This document shows, piece by piece, positions 1-10,826 of a stretch of DNA of 64,000 nucleotides. The notes under the pieces were generated by a model that saw only the letters and a list, made by a program, of their open reading frames with translations, made no database searches and was not told the DNA's origin. The stretch is from assembly GCA_002914845.1 (NCBI GenBank), contig JXTC01000051.1:581179-645178 (forward strand). The letters are read 5' to 3'. The stretch's first letter is position 1. Each line of letters begins with the position of its first letter. The DNA is from Trema orientale (lineage: Eukaryota > Streptophyta > Magnoliopsida > Rosales > Cannabaceae). The position numbers and the translations under genes were made by a program.

Positions 1-1421
1 ATACTCAAATTACACTCAAGTAAATAACTCGAAAGTTATAGTTTACACGTGCCCAAACTATATTTTTCTTTCGTAACTTTTTAACGGTATCTATTGGAGA
101 TGAGTTTTAATTTTAGAAAATCTTAATATCTTTGAGCTATTTGGCTTAAAATTATTAAATTTTTAATTTTTTCTTTAAAAAAAATTAGAAATTGACCTAA
201 TATTTATAGATATATATATTAATTTGACCTAGATGATATGTTATTGTATTAAAATTAGGCCAAAATATTTTTATAAAGTTTAATGTAATTTTTTTCCTTT
301 TTTTTCAAATTAATTATTTTTCTTAATCGGGCATGTCGTGCCTATTATTTATGCCACAATGATGGCATAGCCCAAGTACATTTACTTATGAGATTTGGAC
401 ACTTATACCTAAATTTTAAAAATAATACAAAAAATATGACCTTCCTAAAATAATTATTTTTTCCTACAATATTCAGTTGTAGTTTTCTAAATATTTTAAT
501 CATTGGAAATCGAGAAATCAATTTAGTTGTTAGAAATTAAGAAACCAATTTGGTTTCTTTTAGCCAATTTTGTTTATAGTTTCCAAAGTAATTAGAAAAA
601 TGCTACTGAATATCATATAGAAAAATATTTATTTTTGGAACCTTATATTTTTTGTATTATTTTTTAAAATAAAGTACGGAGTATTATTTTTCTTTTATTT
701 ATCCTATTGTGCTAATCCGAACACAAGTATTAATCGTGTTGTGTTGTATGTGCTGTATCTTTGTCAGGCCATTTGCTAGTGTCGGCGAACCCATCTTGAC
801 ACCAATATTTCTGATATCTGATCTTATATTTTGAAACTGTAAATTCTGTAATACTAGATAGGTAGTTATTCCCTACCACATCTTTTTCTATTTACAAGTT
901 ACAGAATTATTCTGAGCACTTAATGACCCACATAAATAAATTTTTGAGCCTCAGACCGCTGATCAAGATTGAGACGCTTGGTACTCTGTACACAGACGAT
1001 TAATTTGAAAATGATGGGTACTATTCTACATGCATGTACAAATAGTAAAAATGACCAGGTCGAAATCTACTTTGATTACATATATACACATGAACTAGCG
1101 TGCATATAAATATTTTAACACCTAGCGATTGTCAAATTGACGTTTCACACAACAATTATATGTTCAAATACTATCTTTTGTAATAGTTTCAAACAGGTAT
1201 ATGCATAAAAGAAAAATCTCATCACAAAAGTTTAACCCTCGCAACTAGTATCCAAATTAAATCTTCAGCTAACTTTCTCCTCCTGGGGCATGGTCCGCAT
1301 GGACAGACTTAAATTTGGCCGACTCACTTGTAGGCACTGAGACCTATTAAAGGAAACATTACAACCCTGACTTTTTCAACTCATAGCGCTAGCTAGCTAG
1401 CCCTGAAACAAAGAACAGAAA
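1..1421. other. P450 upstream region, no gene seen
   Basis: AT-rich sequence without a supported ORF or recognisable element. A TATA-like string lies near 1103-1115, about 300 bases before the P450 start codon, and a short run of GCTAGCTA repeats lies just before the ATG. Promoter assignment is only a guess. Confidence 0.4.
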
Positions 1422-4400
1422 ATGTTCTCTGAAACATTGACGGCATCAATGGCCATCTTCTGTGTCCTCCTTGGACTCTTCTACTCTTTCCTCCACATCC
1501 TAAGCTCCTTCTTTTCGCCGCCTAGACACCAACACCCCACTCGGAAGCTTCCACCGGGACCCCGGGCAATCCCTGTGGTCGGAAACCTCCACATGTTAGG
1601 TACTCTCCCCCACCGCAACCTCCAAACCCTAGCCCAAAAGTACGGGCCCATCATGTGCATCCGTCTTGGCCTCGTCCCGACCATCGTCGTCTCCTCCCCC
1701 GCCTTGGCTGAGCTCGTGCTCAAGACCCACGACACCGTATTCGCAAGCCGCCCGAAAACCCAAGCCTCTGAGTATCTCAACTATGGCACCAATGGCATTG
1801 GGTTCACGGAGTATGGCCCCTATTGGCGCTACGTCCGGAAAGTTTGCACTCTTCAGCTTCTCAGTTCGTCGAGAATTGTGTCTTTTGGGCCTTTGAGGAA
1901 GCAAGAGATGAATTTGATCGTGAAGCAGGTGAGGAATGCGGCGGAACGACATGAGGTTGTGGACCTCACTGAGAAAGTGAGTGAACTTGTTAAGGAGATA
2001 ACGTTTAAGATGATTGTCGGAATTGACAACAAAATTGATAGCGTTGACTTCAGACGGCTCGTGGAGGAGGGTATGAGACTGATTGTTACTTTTAATCTGG
2101 CTGATTATGTGCCTTATCTCGGCGCACTTGATATTCAGGTCCGTGTATATATATAAAAGTTTGGTTTAAATGGTTACAACAATATTTACTCATAGATGGT
2201 TAGAATGGTTTAAGCCGTCAGATCTAATATCCTAGAGTGGTGATTAGTTTGGTGGTTGGCCAAAAAAATTTAATGCTATTTATTACCATCAAAAAAATTT
2301 AATGCTATCGCTACTTTTTTTAGTATCCATTCATGGTCACAAAAAAATTGTAACCATTGAGAAATCCTCCATATATATATATATATATATATATCTTTTC
2401 CAGTCCAATAGATTTTTTTTTTTTTACAGTATTTTTTGTTTCAGCCATTAGATAATTATATATAATTATTTCCTTTACCCTTTTATAGGTAAGTGTGTAT
2501 ATATATTTATGAGTGTTTGTTAAATTAAGGATTGATATATAAGCATCATATATATATATGTAATTTCTTGAAACTAAAAAATAAAATAAAATAAGCTGAG
2601 TGTTATTACTAGAATATATGTAGGGCCAAATGGCCTCTGAATTTTAGATCATTATTTGAAAAATGGTTATTTTTTTAACGTTATTGAATTGAACTTGTTT
2701 AAAAAATGGTCATTTTTCATATTTAATAGATCAAAATATATTGATTTATTTTGTATAAAATTGATTTATTTTTCAAAAGATGGATTTATTTTTTTTTTAA
2801 AGTAGATCAACTAAGAAACGGTCATTTATCAAAATAAAATTATAAAAGAGCCGTTTAATAAATAAGTTTAAAGAACAATTATTTTTTAAATTGATCTAGA
2901 AAAAAAGACATTTCTTATAAATACTCATATATGTATACATATGGAGAGTTCTTAATATAAATACTTTTGTTTTCCTTTCATGGACTGGGTAAAGTACATA
3001 TTAAGTTGAAAATACCTTACATAGCTATTAAAGTCTTACTACTTTCATACTTATTTTTGAGCTTTTTAGCCAAATGTCCGAATTTTGGAATATAATTTGC
3101 AAAATGACCGTTTGAAAAACACTGTTAAAGATGGCCGAATTACGAAAATTATTTAAAAAATTGATCGTTTTTCATATTTAGTATATCAAAATATATTGAT
3201 TTATTTTTTGAAAATTGATTTATTTTTTCAAAAATTAATTTACTTTATAAAACATTGATTTAAATTTATATCAACTAAAAAAAGGTCATTTATCAAAATA
3301 AAATTATAAAACAGTTACTTATTAAATAGTGCAAAAAATGACTATTTTGTAAATTGAGAAAAAAAGGCCATTTCTTATAAATACTCATTTATTTTTGCTC
3401 ACTAACGGGTAATTGCACATTAATACTTTTATTTTCACTTTTAAAAAAAAAATAAAAAGTGTTATAGAGAGAAGAAAAAACATGAATTAATGTGAATGAA
3501 TTAAAAGGATTCATCTTACAATTCCTTTTGTCATAAAAAAAATGCCAGATTTATAACGATATAGAACTATTAAAAACAAATAGTATATTGAAATAGTTTA
3601 GCAAACAATTCTATACCTATTAGACTTCATTTGGTATGCTGTATAGGATAGGATAAGATTGAACTACTTTTAAGCCACGTTTAGAATGCAGTATAAGAAT
3701 GAGATTGGATTTAATTAAATTAATATCATATTTAGTATATGCATACGAGCGGGATTAGATTATATTAAAATAATCCACTCCAAAAATAATATTCTTAGAA
3801 TGGGATAATCTTATCATCTTGAAAATTTAGGATTAAGAGATATTAGGAATTTGAATAAAAATTATAGACTGTTAAATGGTACTTTTTGAAGTAAAACTTC
3901 AAAAGTGGTATTTTCAAAATTAACTTTTAAAAGGGGTAGAATGAGAAATGGTATTTTTCAAAATATTTTTTTAGAAACGGTATTTTTGAAAATAATTTTA
4001 TGAAAATGATATTTTTCCAAAATTAAGTTTTAAAAGTGGTTTTTTCAAAAATTTCTAAAAGTGATATTTTTGTAATTCATTTTTTAAAAGTGATATTTTA
4101 ATAAAATTAGTTTTAAAAATAGTATTTTAAACTAATCTTTAAAAGTGGTATTTTGATAATTAATCAAACCTCAAAATTGTTATTTATTTAAAACTATGAA
4201 ACACACATGCTATTTCTATCCTAACAAAAAGTAGTATACTAAACATGGGATAGGATTGGGCTAAAATCATGTTTTATGCTATCTTATCCAATCCAATCTA
4301 ATCCTTTAAAATAGTCCAATCATATCATATCCTATCATGCATATCAAATGAAGCCTAAGGGATTAGATAGAATAGGATGGAATATGATAGGATAGGATTA

Positions 4401-7400
4401 TAGTCCATCCTATCCAATAGTTGGTGTGCTGCTTTTTGTTAGAATAGGATTAGCATGTGTGTACTGTGTTTCATATTTTTAACTAAATAACAAACTCTGA
4501 TGTTTAATTAATTTAGAAAAATATTACTTTTTATAATTAATTTAGAAAAATACCACTTCTAAAACAATTGTTGAAAAAATAATTTAAAAACTTATTCACA
4601 AAAATACCACTTTCAAAAAACTATTTTGAAAGATAAAATTAATTTAGAAAATACCACTTCTAAAACAATTTTAGAAAAATTATCCTTTTTTAAACTTATT
4701 TACAAAAATACGACTTTCAAAAAAAATATTTTGAAAATACCATTTCTTATTTTACGACTTTAAAGTTTGAATTTAGAAAAATAACGAATTTTAAAAGTGA
4801 ATTTCAAAAAATACCATTTTTAACCGCTTCAAAACATTCTTAAGCAAATTCCTAATCCCTCACAATCCTAAATTCTCATGAGGATAAAATTATCCCTTTT
4901 AAAGGTACTATTTTTAGAATAGATGATGGTAATATATCAAATACCTCTCATATTCATGCACCAAACATAATATTAATTTAATCATATATCCAATTTCATC
5001 CTTCTCCTACCTTCCAAACATGCAAGTTAATAATATAAATTAGTCTACCAAAAAATACGTAAAAGGAATAGAAACCTAAATCATCAAATTAATCGAATGA
5101 GATAGGGAAAAAAATGTTCATTCCAGCAAGTAATAAACGAGCTTCTTCTACATTTAAATGAGCACTAAATACAATATATATTTTAATAAAATTATACAAC
5201 TCATTGTGTTTGCTTGATCAAAATCACATAATCCAAATTAGATCCATCAATTGATGAATATAGCAATACCTTTGAAGAAGTACCCTTTTTTAAATACAAA
5301 TTGACAATATACTCTCATTAAAAATATTCTATATAACTCGATTTGTTATTATAATCTTTATTTGAATTTAACAAAATTATTTTCTTCAAAGAAAAAAGAG
5401 AGTATGGGAATGAACTCTAAATTTATACTTGGGGCCAAGGAATTAATGGTGCTCTTTATATATTTATATAAACATATATAAATAAGGTAAGTTTTCAACA
5501 AGTATTTTTATTTTTGCTCCATAGGTACATTTGATCAAGTAGAAAATTATAACTTTTGATAGCTCACTTACTTCTATTTCAATTCTATTTCTTATAAGGA
5601 AACATATTTGCTCCCCGTCCAATTTTAATTAATTTCAAGTCTAATTCTTATAATATGTCTTGGAATCATTTAACTTTTTTAGTGGAAGTTTTTGGAATTA
5701 ATTTTTGAATAATTGTGGAATGAAAAAGTAGATTCCTTTTTAATTTATATTCAGTTACATTATTTTGTTCTTCTTCTTTTCATGATTCTTAATTTTTTAA
5801 TTTAGATTTAAATTTAGTATAATTTAATAAGTATGAAATATCCTTTTGGAATTTAGATAGGTACAACTATTTTTTTTTTCAACATAAATGTAGGTGTGAT
5901 TTTATTATTTTTGCTAATTTTAAAAAATATTTAACTACCTATAATATGGAATTAATTATCAAACTTTCTTGTACTTAATATTAAGATTTTTAATTTAATT
6001 ATTTTTAATGTTTTCCATAATTTAATTAGTAATAAAGTATTTTTGGTGTTAGTGATTGTTTTATTACTTTTTTTTGGTTTTTTAAGTTAGTTTTTTTATG
6101 AATTAAATTTCACTTTAGAATTTATTATATAACACATGGAGTTAATTGAGAATAGAATATAGGAATTCAAATTGAACAGTAACAAATGATCTTTTATATT
6201 TAGATAATATTCAATACGATGCTTCTTCAATGGATATTATTATTTTTAGCCGTTGATGGGTAGTCTAATTTAAATCGTTTGATTTTGATCTGATGCCTAT
6301 AGGCTATAATTACTTAGATAGTTCTACTAAAAAATCTATTATATATATTTAATACTTACTAATCATAAAAGATATAATTTATTTTTTCATACGGTTGGTA
6401 ACCGCTTGTTACGTGCTAAGTTTGATTTTTTTTTTTTTTCTAATTTGATTCCATTACTTTATTGTTATTAATTAAAGAAAAAAAATTAACCTTTTATTTT
6501 TCTTTATATATGATTCATATTTAAGGGTTGTTTTAACCAAAAAAAAAAAAAAAAAAGGTAATTACCGAAAAACCAAAAACATATGGAGGTTAGCTTCTTA
6601 TTATGTTAAAACAGAGAACTTATTCCTATTAGACAACAACAACAACAATAATAATAATAATAATAATAATAAGTAAGAACTCTATGTCCTACATAAGGAT
6701 TTTATTATTTTTCTACAAAAAATGTAAAATAAAAAACATTTTTTAAAAAAAGAAAAAGAAAAAAAAATAGTAAGAAGTTTTACATTAAAACAAAAAAAAA
6801 AAAAAAGAAACACTTATTCTAGTGTTCTACATAAGGAGTTTATAATTCTTATCATGTTAAGGAAAAAAAAAAAGAAAAGAAAAGTTTTCCGAGTAGTAAT
6901 AACTATGGCCTACCTATAAGTTTAATTTTTCATAAATGAAAAGAAGATTGTAATGGGAAAAAACTTTGTAAAATATATTGAATTTGCGTTAATTGATATA
7001 TTTATTCAACTTATTGTAACCATTCAATAGCAATTGAAGGATCTAAAATTAGAGTAACTTTGGATGGGTAAATACTAATACTATAATACCATTATTAAAG
7101 AAGCGCGTGTGTGTATATATATTGTTTTTATTAGCATTTTTATAGTTTTCTTCTAATTTTCAGGGACTCACAAGGAAGATGAAGAAACTAAGTAAAGCCA
7201 CTGACAAAATCATAGACAAAAAGATTCTTGAAATCATACAAAATAGCAGTGAACAACAACAACAAGAAGAAGAAGATTCAAATAATTACAATAATAAACC
7301 CATGACCTTTATAGAAGTTTTGTTGTCATTAATGAACAAACCAATGAATGACCATTATGATCAACCCTACACAATTCAGATGACCAACATCAAAGGCGTG

Positions 7401-8024
7401 ATTGTCGACATGATAGCTGCATCCTACGAAACTTCGGTCGCTGCGATTGAATGGACACTGTCCGAACTCATGAGACACCCTAGGGTGATGGAAAGTCTTC
7501 GCCAAGAGATAAACAAAGTTGTGGGAACAAACCGGATGGTGGAGGAATCTGATCTGCCAAAGCTGACTTATTTGGACATGGTCGTCAAGGAGACTCTAAG
7601 GTTGCACCCACTTGCACCATTGTTGGTTCCACGTGAATCCATGGAAGACATCGAGATAAATGGCTATTACATACCAAAGAAGACTAGGGTTTTCATCAAC
7701 ACTTGGGCTATAGGACGAGACCCAACCATTTGGTCGGACAATGTTGAAGACTTTTTTCCTGAGAGATTCGATGGTAGTGATATAGATTTTAAGGGACATG
7801 ATTTTCAGTTCCTCCCATTTGGGTCGGGTCGTAGAGCGTGCCCAGGAATGCAATTAGGGTTGATGACTATTCGCCTTGTGGTGGCCCAATTGGTACATTG
7901 CTTTGATTGGAGACTTCCCGATGGGATTCTCCCTGGTGATTTGGACATGACCGAGAAATTTGGACTTGCAGTTCGAAGAACCAAACATTTGCTCGCCTCT
8001 CCAACTTACTGTCTATCAATCTAG
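1422..8024 (+). CDS. CYP736A: Cytochrome P450, CYP71 clan, CYP736A-like (two exons)
   Basis: Exons 1422-2138 and 7164-8024 join in phase 0 (CAG|gtccgt ... tttcag|GGACTC) to give 525 residues, normal for a microsomal P450. Visible in order: an N-terminal hydrophobic anchor (about residues 5-30), the proline-rich hinge PPGPRAIPVVGN, an I-helix oxygen-binding segment AASYETS near residue 324 (the usual Gly is Ala), the K-helix ExxR as KETLR (E382-R385), PERF near 438, and the heme-binding PFGSGRRACPG with the ligand Cys at 465 (codon 7839-7841). Family knowledge: CYP71-clan enzymes are ER-bound, reductase-dependent monooxygenases of specialised metabolism. The sequences around the hinge, I-helix and heme resemble CYP736A members. 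The substrate cannot be read from sequence. A Gln/Glu/Asn-rich insert follows the start of exon 2. The single intron (2139-7163) sits at the usual CYP71 A-type position but is about 5 kb long and repeat-filled. No lesion is seen in the exons. Confidence 0.9.
2621..3390. repeat. Two direct repeats of about 310 bp in the P450 intron
   Basis: The blocks at about 2621-2931 and 3060-3390 align along their whole length. Both begin with a GCCAAATG-like stretch, contain TCAAAATATATTGATTTA and GGTCATTTATCAAAATAAAA, and end in CATTTCTTATAAATACTCAT. They are diverged (roughly 75-80 percent by eye) and not recognised as a named family. They may be two copies of one AT-rich mobile element or an old segmental duplication inside the intron. 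Confidence 0.7.
3619..5030. mobile_element. Large nested foldback (PIF/Harbinger-like MITE cluster) in the P450 intron
   Basis: A long imperfect inverted repeat. The left arm (about 3672-4260) is complementary to the right arm (about 4395-5030), and matching blocks can be followed in reverse order through both arms. Within it, 3619-4357 has its own ends: TTAGACTTCATTTGGTATGC on the left, and the complement of TTAGGCTTCATTTGATATGC on the right. Both arms carry degenerate tandem copies of an AAAAGTGGTATTTT-type unit. The ends resemble Tourist/Harbinger termini, but no clean 3-bp target duplication could be fixed. No transposase is present. Two nested or head-to-head MITEs are the likeliest origin. 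Confidence 0.7.
6640..6674 (+). repeat. (CAA)n/(TAA)n microsatellite
   Basis: Four CAA units are followed by about eight AAT/TAA units inside the P450 intron. The surrounding intron (5100-7100) is otherwise AT-rich with A- and T-runs and shows no element. Confidence 0.9.
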
Positions 8025-8873
8025 TTGATATATAGTACTTAGCTCTATTGTCAAAATTTATTGTTGAACTGCGTATTTCTTTAGAAACAAAAATAGCATT
8101 TATCTAATGATTTTTCCTATAGTGATTGATTTTATGTCATGATTTCGGTATTGAATTCTATAGAATTAGGTTTATGGTATTGTTGTTGGGATCTGTGTTG
8201 TTGAAGCAATTATATTTATGTCACATTCTTATATTTGAATAAAGACATTTGGTTTCTTAATTATAACATGTTGCATAATATTGTTTTTATTAATTATAAA
8301 TAAAAGTCACTTATAGTGTTGTAAAGAACTAAGCATAAGAAGTCGTACACAAGTAGAAATTCGCCTCTAAAAGTAATTTTGCTTGTAGTAATAAGTTTAC
8401 AATCGTTAAGTAGAGATGGACAGTCTATTTGGAAATGATTATAGTAATGTTTGTTTCAATTGAAAATGATTGACTGATCATGAATCGAAGTTTTGACTTC
8501 AAACTTAGAGCATTAGTAGTGTATGTTATATAAATTGAACAAGGCTAAGTAAAATTAGGAACGTTCAAGTGTAAGTATCATAACAAGAACTGAAATTTTA
8601 TTACTTTATATCTATCTTAATCTTGAGTAGATAATTAAGATATTAAATAGTGTGATATTAAATAGTGTGATCTAACTTCACAATTTACACCTTGGTATCT
8701 TGAAAATTTTATTTTACATATAGTGGGAGCATATATTCAAATATATGGAATTCATGACTTTTATGAAGAAAACAAAAAACAATTTTATTAATATCTTATC
8801 CTTTAAAAGCAAATGATATACCGAGTGTGCTTTAAAAACATCCACTAAACTTTATATATATATATATATATAT
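8025..8873. other. P450 3' flank, no gene seen
   Basis: AT-rich sequence downstream of the P450 stop. AATAAA-like polyadenylation signals are present (for example AATAAA near 8238) but no one site can be chosen. The (TA)n run at 8853-8873 is the target of the next element. Confidence 0.5.
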
Positions 8874-9084
8874 CGCACCAATCCAGTAGGTATTTTTTTT
8901 TTAACCTATGAATAGGTATTAATTTGGCCAATGAAAATTTTTCATGCACATTTTTTTATTATAAAAAGTATGATAGAGAAATAGCATAAATGATGCACGT
9001 CTTTTTATGCACTTCATTATAGCCGTTAGATCACCATTAGATGATGATCCAACGGCTAAAAAAAATACCTACTAGATTGGCAAC
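8874..9084. mobile_element. MITE family A, copy 1, inserted in a (TA)n run
   Basis: The terminal inverted repeats read CCAATCCAGTAGGTATTTTT on the left and its near-complement (ATACCTACTAGATTGG) on the right. (TA)n microsatellite lies on both sides. The interior holds GATGCACGTCTTTTTATGCA and an ATGATGATCCAACGGCTA block. A second copy at 60893-61134 shares ends and interior, so this is a real interspersed family. The superfamily is not certain. The TA-rich target would fit a Tc1/mariner-type element. Confidence 0.75.
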
Positions 9085-9112
9085 ATATATATATATATAT
9101 AACAAGAAACAC

Positions 9113-9635
9113 ATTTTAAATTTGGTAGATAAAATTTTAAGGTAAAAAAATATACCTCGTCTCTCCAATATCATTTTAGGAGCCAATTAATTTCTTTTTC
9201 CCTCTCTACCTATACTTTTGGCTTGTACTTTTATTTTTTTCCTTTTCAACATAGCCTTCAAAAAAAATTAGAAAAAAAAAGAAAAGAAAATCATAGTGAT
9301 AATATTTGGATCTTTTGTTAATAGTAATATTATGCTAGAAGGTGGGAAAAATATCTTTTACGTACGTAACTATAATTGTCATAACTATAATTGTTTCTTT
9401 TAAATGATTTAAAGTGAATTTTCTACTCCTTCCCCCCTCCCTCCCTCCTCTTCCCCCGGGAGGAAAAAAAAAGAAGAAGGATATGTCGAAGAGATGAAAT
9501 AAAAGTACAAGTCAAACGTATAGGTGGAGAGAGAAAGAGAAAGTAATTGATACCTAAAGTGATGTTAGAGAGAATAGATTTTGCCTTAAAGTTTTAACTA
9601 CCAAGCTTAAAATATATTTATTTGTTCTATTTAGA
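9113..9635. mobile_element. Foldback element with a GC-rich pyrimidine/purine core
   Basis: The left arm at about 9113-9235 is complementary to the right arm at about 9498-9630. On the left, CTACCTATACTTTTGGCTTG pairs with CAAGTCAAACGTATAGGTGG on the right, and TTTGGTAGATAAAATTTTAA pairs with the right-arm ending. The unpaired centre contains a C/T-rich run turning at CCCCCGGGAGG into an A/G-rich run (9424-9480), which extends the hairpin logic. No coding capacity. It is a long-TIR MITE of unknown family between the P450 and protease genes. Confidence 0.75.
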
Positions 9636-10067
9636 AGAGGGGAAAAAAAGCTTAGTGGATATTTTCTATTTACTGGAGGGAAACATAATATAACATTTGG
9701 GTGAATTCTTAAAACATTACAGGACATTAAGGGGAATTTTTAAAACATAACATAACGCTACCCACTAGGGCTAGCTCAATGGGTGGGATGGATAGGGTCT
9801 GGGTATTAGGTTAGGAGTGAATAATAAGGTTGTTTTGCAGGAAGAATGTTATCTTGCATTTGAATTTGAGTTTGTTTATTGAAAAAAGATTTTTTTTTAA
9901 TAATAGTAGATATGTTTCTACCCCTTAAAAAAATAATAAATAATATTAAATATATAAATAAACTTTGGGTCTCTTCCTTTATGGCCCATATAGCTGTTTG
10001 GAATCTTCATATATAAATTTCATTAGCATATTTCTTTTCTTTTATTTTAGTATAAATAATTTTATTA

Positions 10068-10552
10068 GTCTCTGAATTATAGAGAAAGTTTTACTTTAGT
10101 TTTTAAATTTTAAATTGTGTCATATTGGTCCTTAAACTATTAAAAATATTTCAATTTAGTCTTTTTTATTATATATTTTGTTTGATTCTTATCAGAATGA
10201 GCATAGAATTTGTATTTCTCATTCTGCATTAGTGATTTTAACAAAATATCATATTTTGAATAATTCTGCGTTGTATTACTATTAAGTAAATAATTGATTT
10301 GTGTTCAACTAATTATTTTTTCAAATTTCTTTAATTCATATTTTAATTTTTTTATAATATTAGATTATACTTCTGAATATGAAATAAATATTAAAAAATA
10401 ACAAAGACACCTCATATGTTCATTCTATTAAGAATGAATTGAAATATATAACAAAAGAACTAAAATGAAACTTTTTTAATAATTTAAAGATTAAAATAGC
10501 GTAACTTAAAATTTAAAGACCAAAATAAGATTTTTCTTGTAATTTAGGATCA
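10068..10552. mobile_element. Foldback MITE with arms of about 140 bp
   Basis: The left arm (10068-10205, starting with a TAGTCTCTGAATTATA-type end) is complementary to the right arm (about 10408-10550). Paired blocks include TTTTTAAATTTTAAATTGTG with its reverse-complement near 10505, and CAATTTAGTC with its partner near 10460. The internal AT-rich spacer is about 200 bp. Ends of the form TTTTAGTCCCTAAA are common in plant Mutator-like MITEs. That family assignment is inference. Confidence 0.7.
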
Positions 10553-10826
10553 GATCATTAATCCTAAATAAATTCATTAATCCTAAATAAATTTTATTTA
10601 GGAATATGAAAATTTCATAGAAGTCTCCCTTTTCCCATTTGTCGTCGTCCCCTGCATTAATTTATTGGTTTGACTTACGAGCTCCTACGACGGAGTCTTT
10701 GAAGCCATCAAAACCAACTTGTCAAAGAAGAGAAGAACATTAGATTGATCCTCACAACACTATTCACTTCTCTCTCTCTCTCTAGCAGATTGCACTGTAA
10801 TCTGCAGATTCTCGGAGAGAGAAACA

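Noticed and set aside
9755-9900. SINE-like stretch (GGCTAGCTCAATGGGTGGG, T-rich tail)
   Set aside because: The A-box-like start is suggestive, but no clear B box or target duplication was found.
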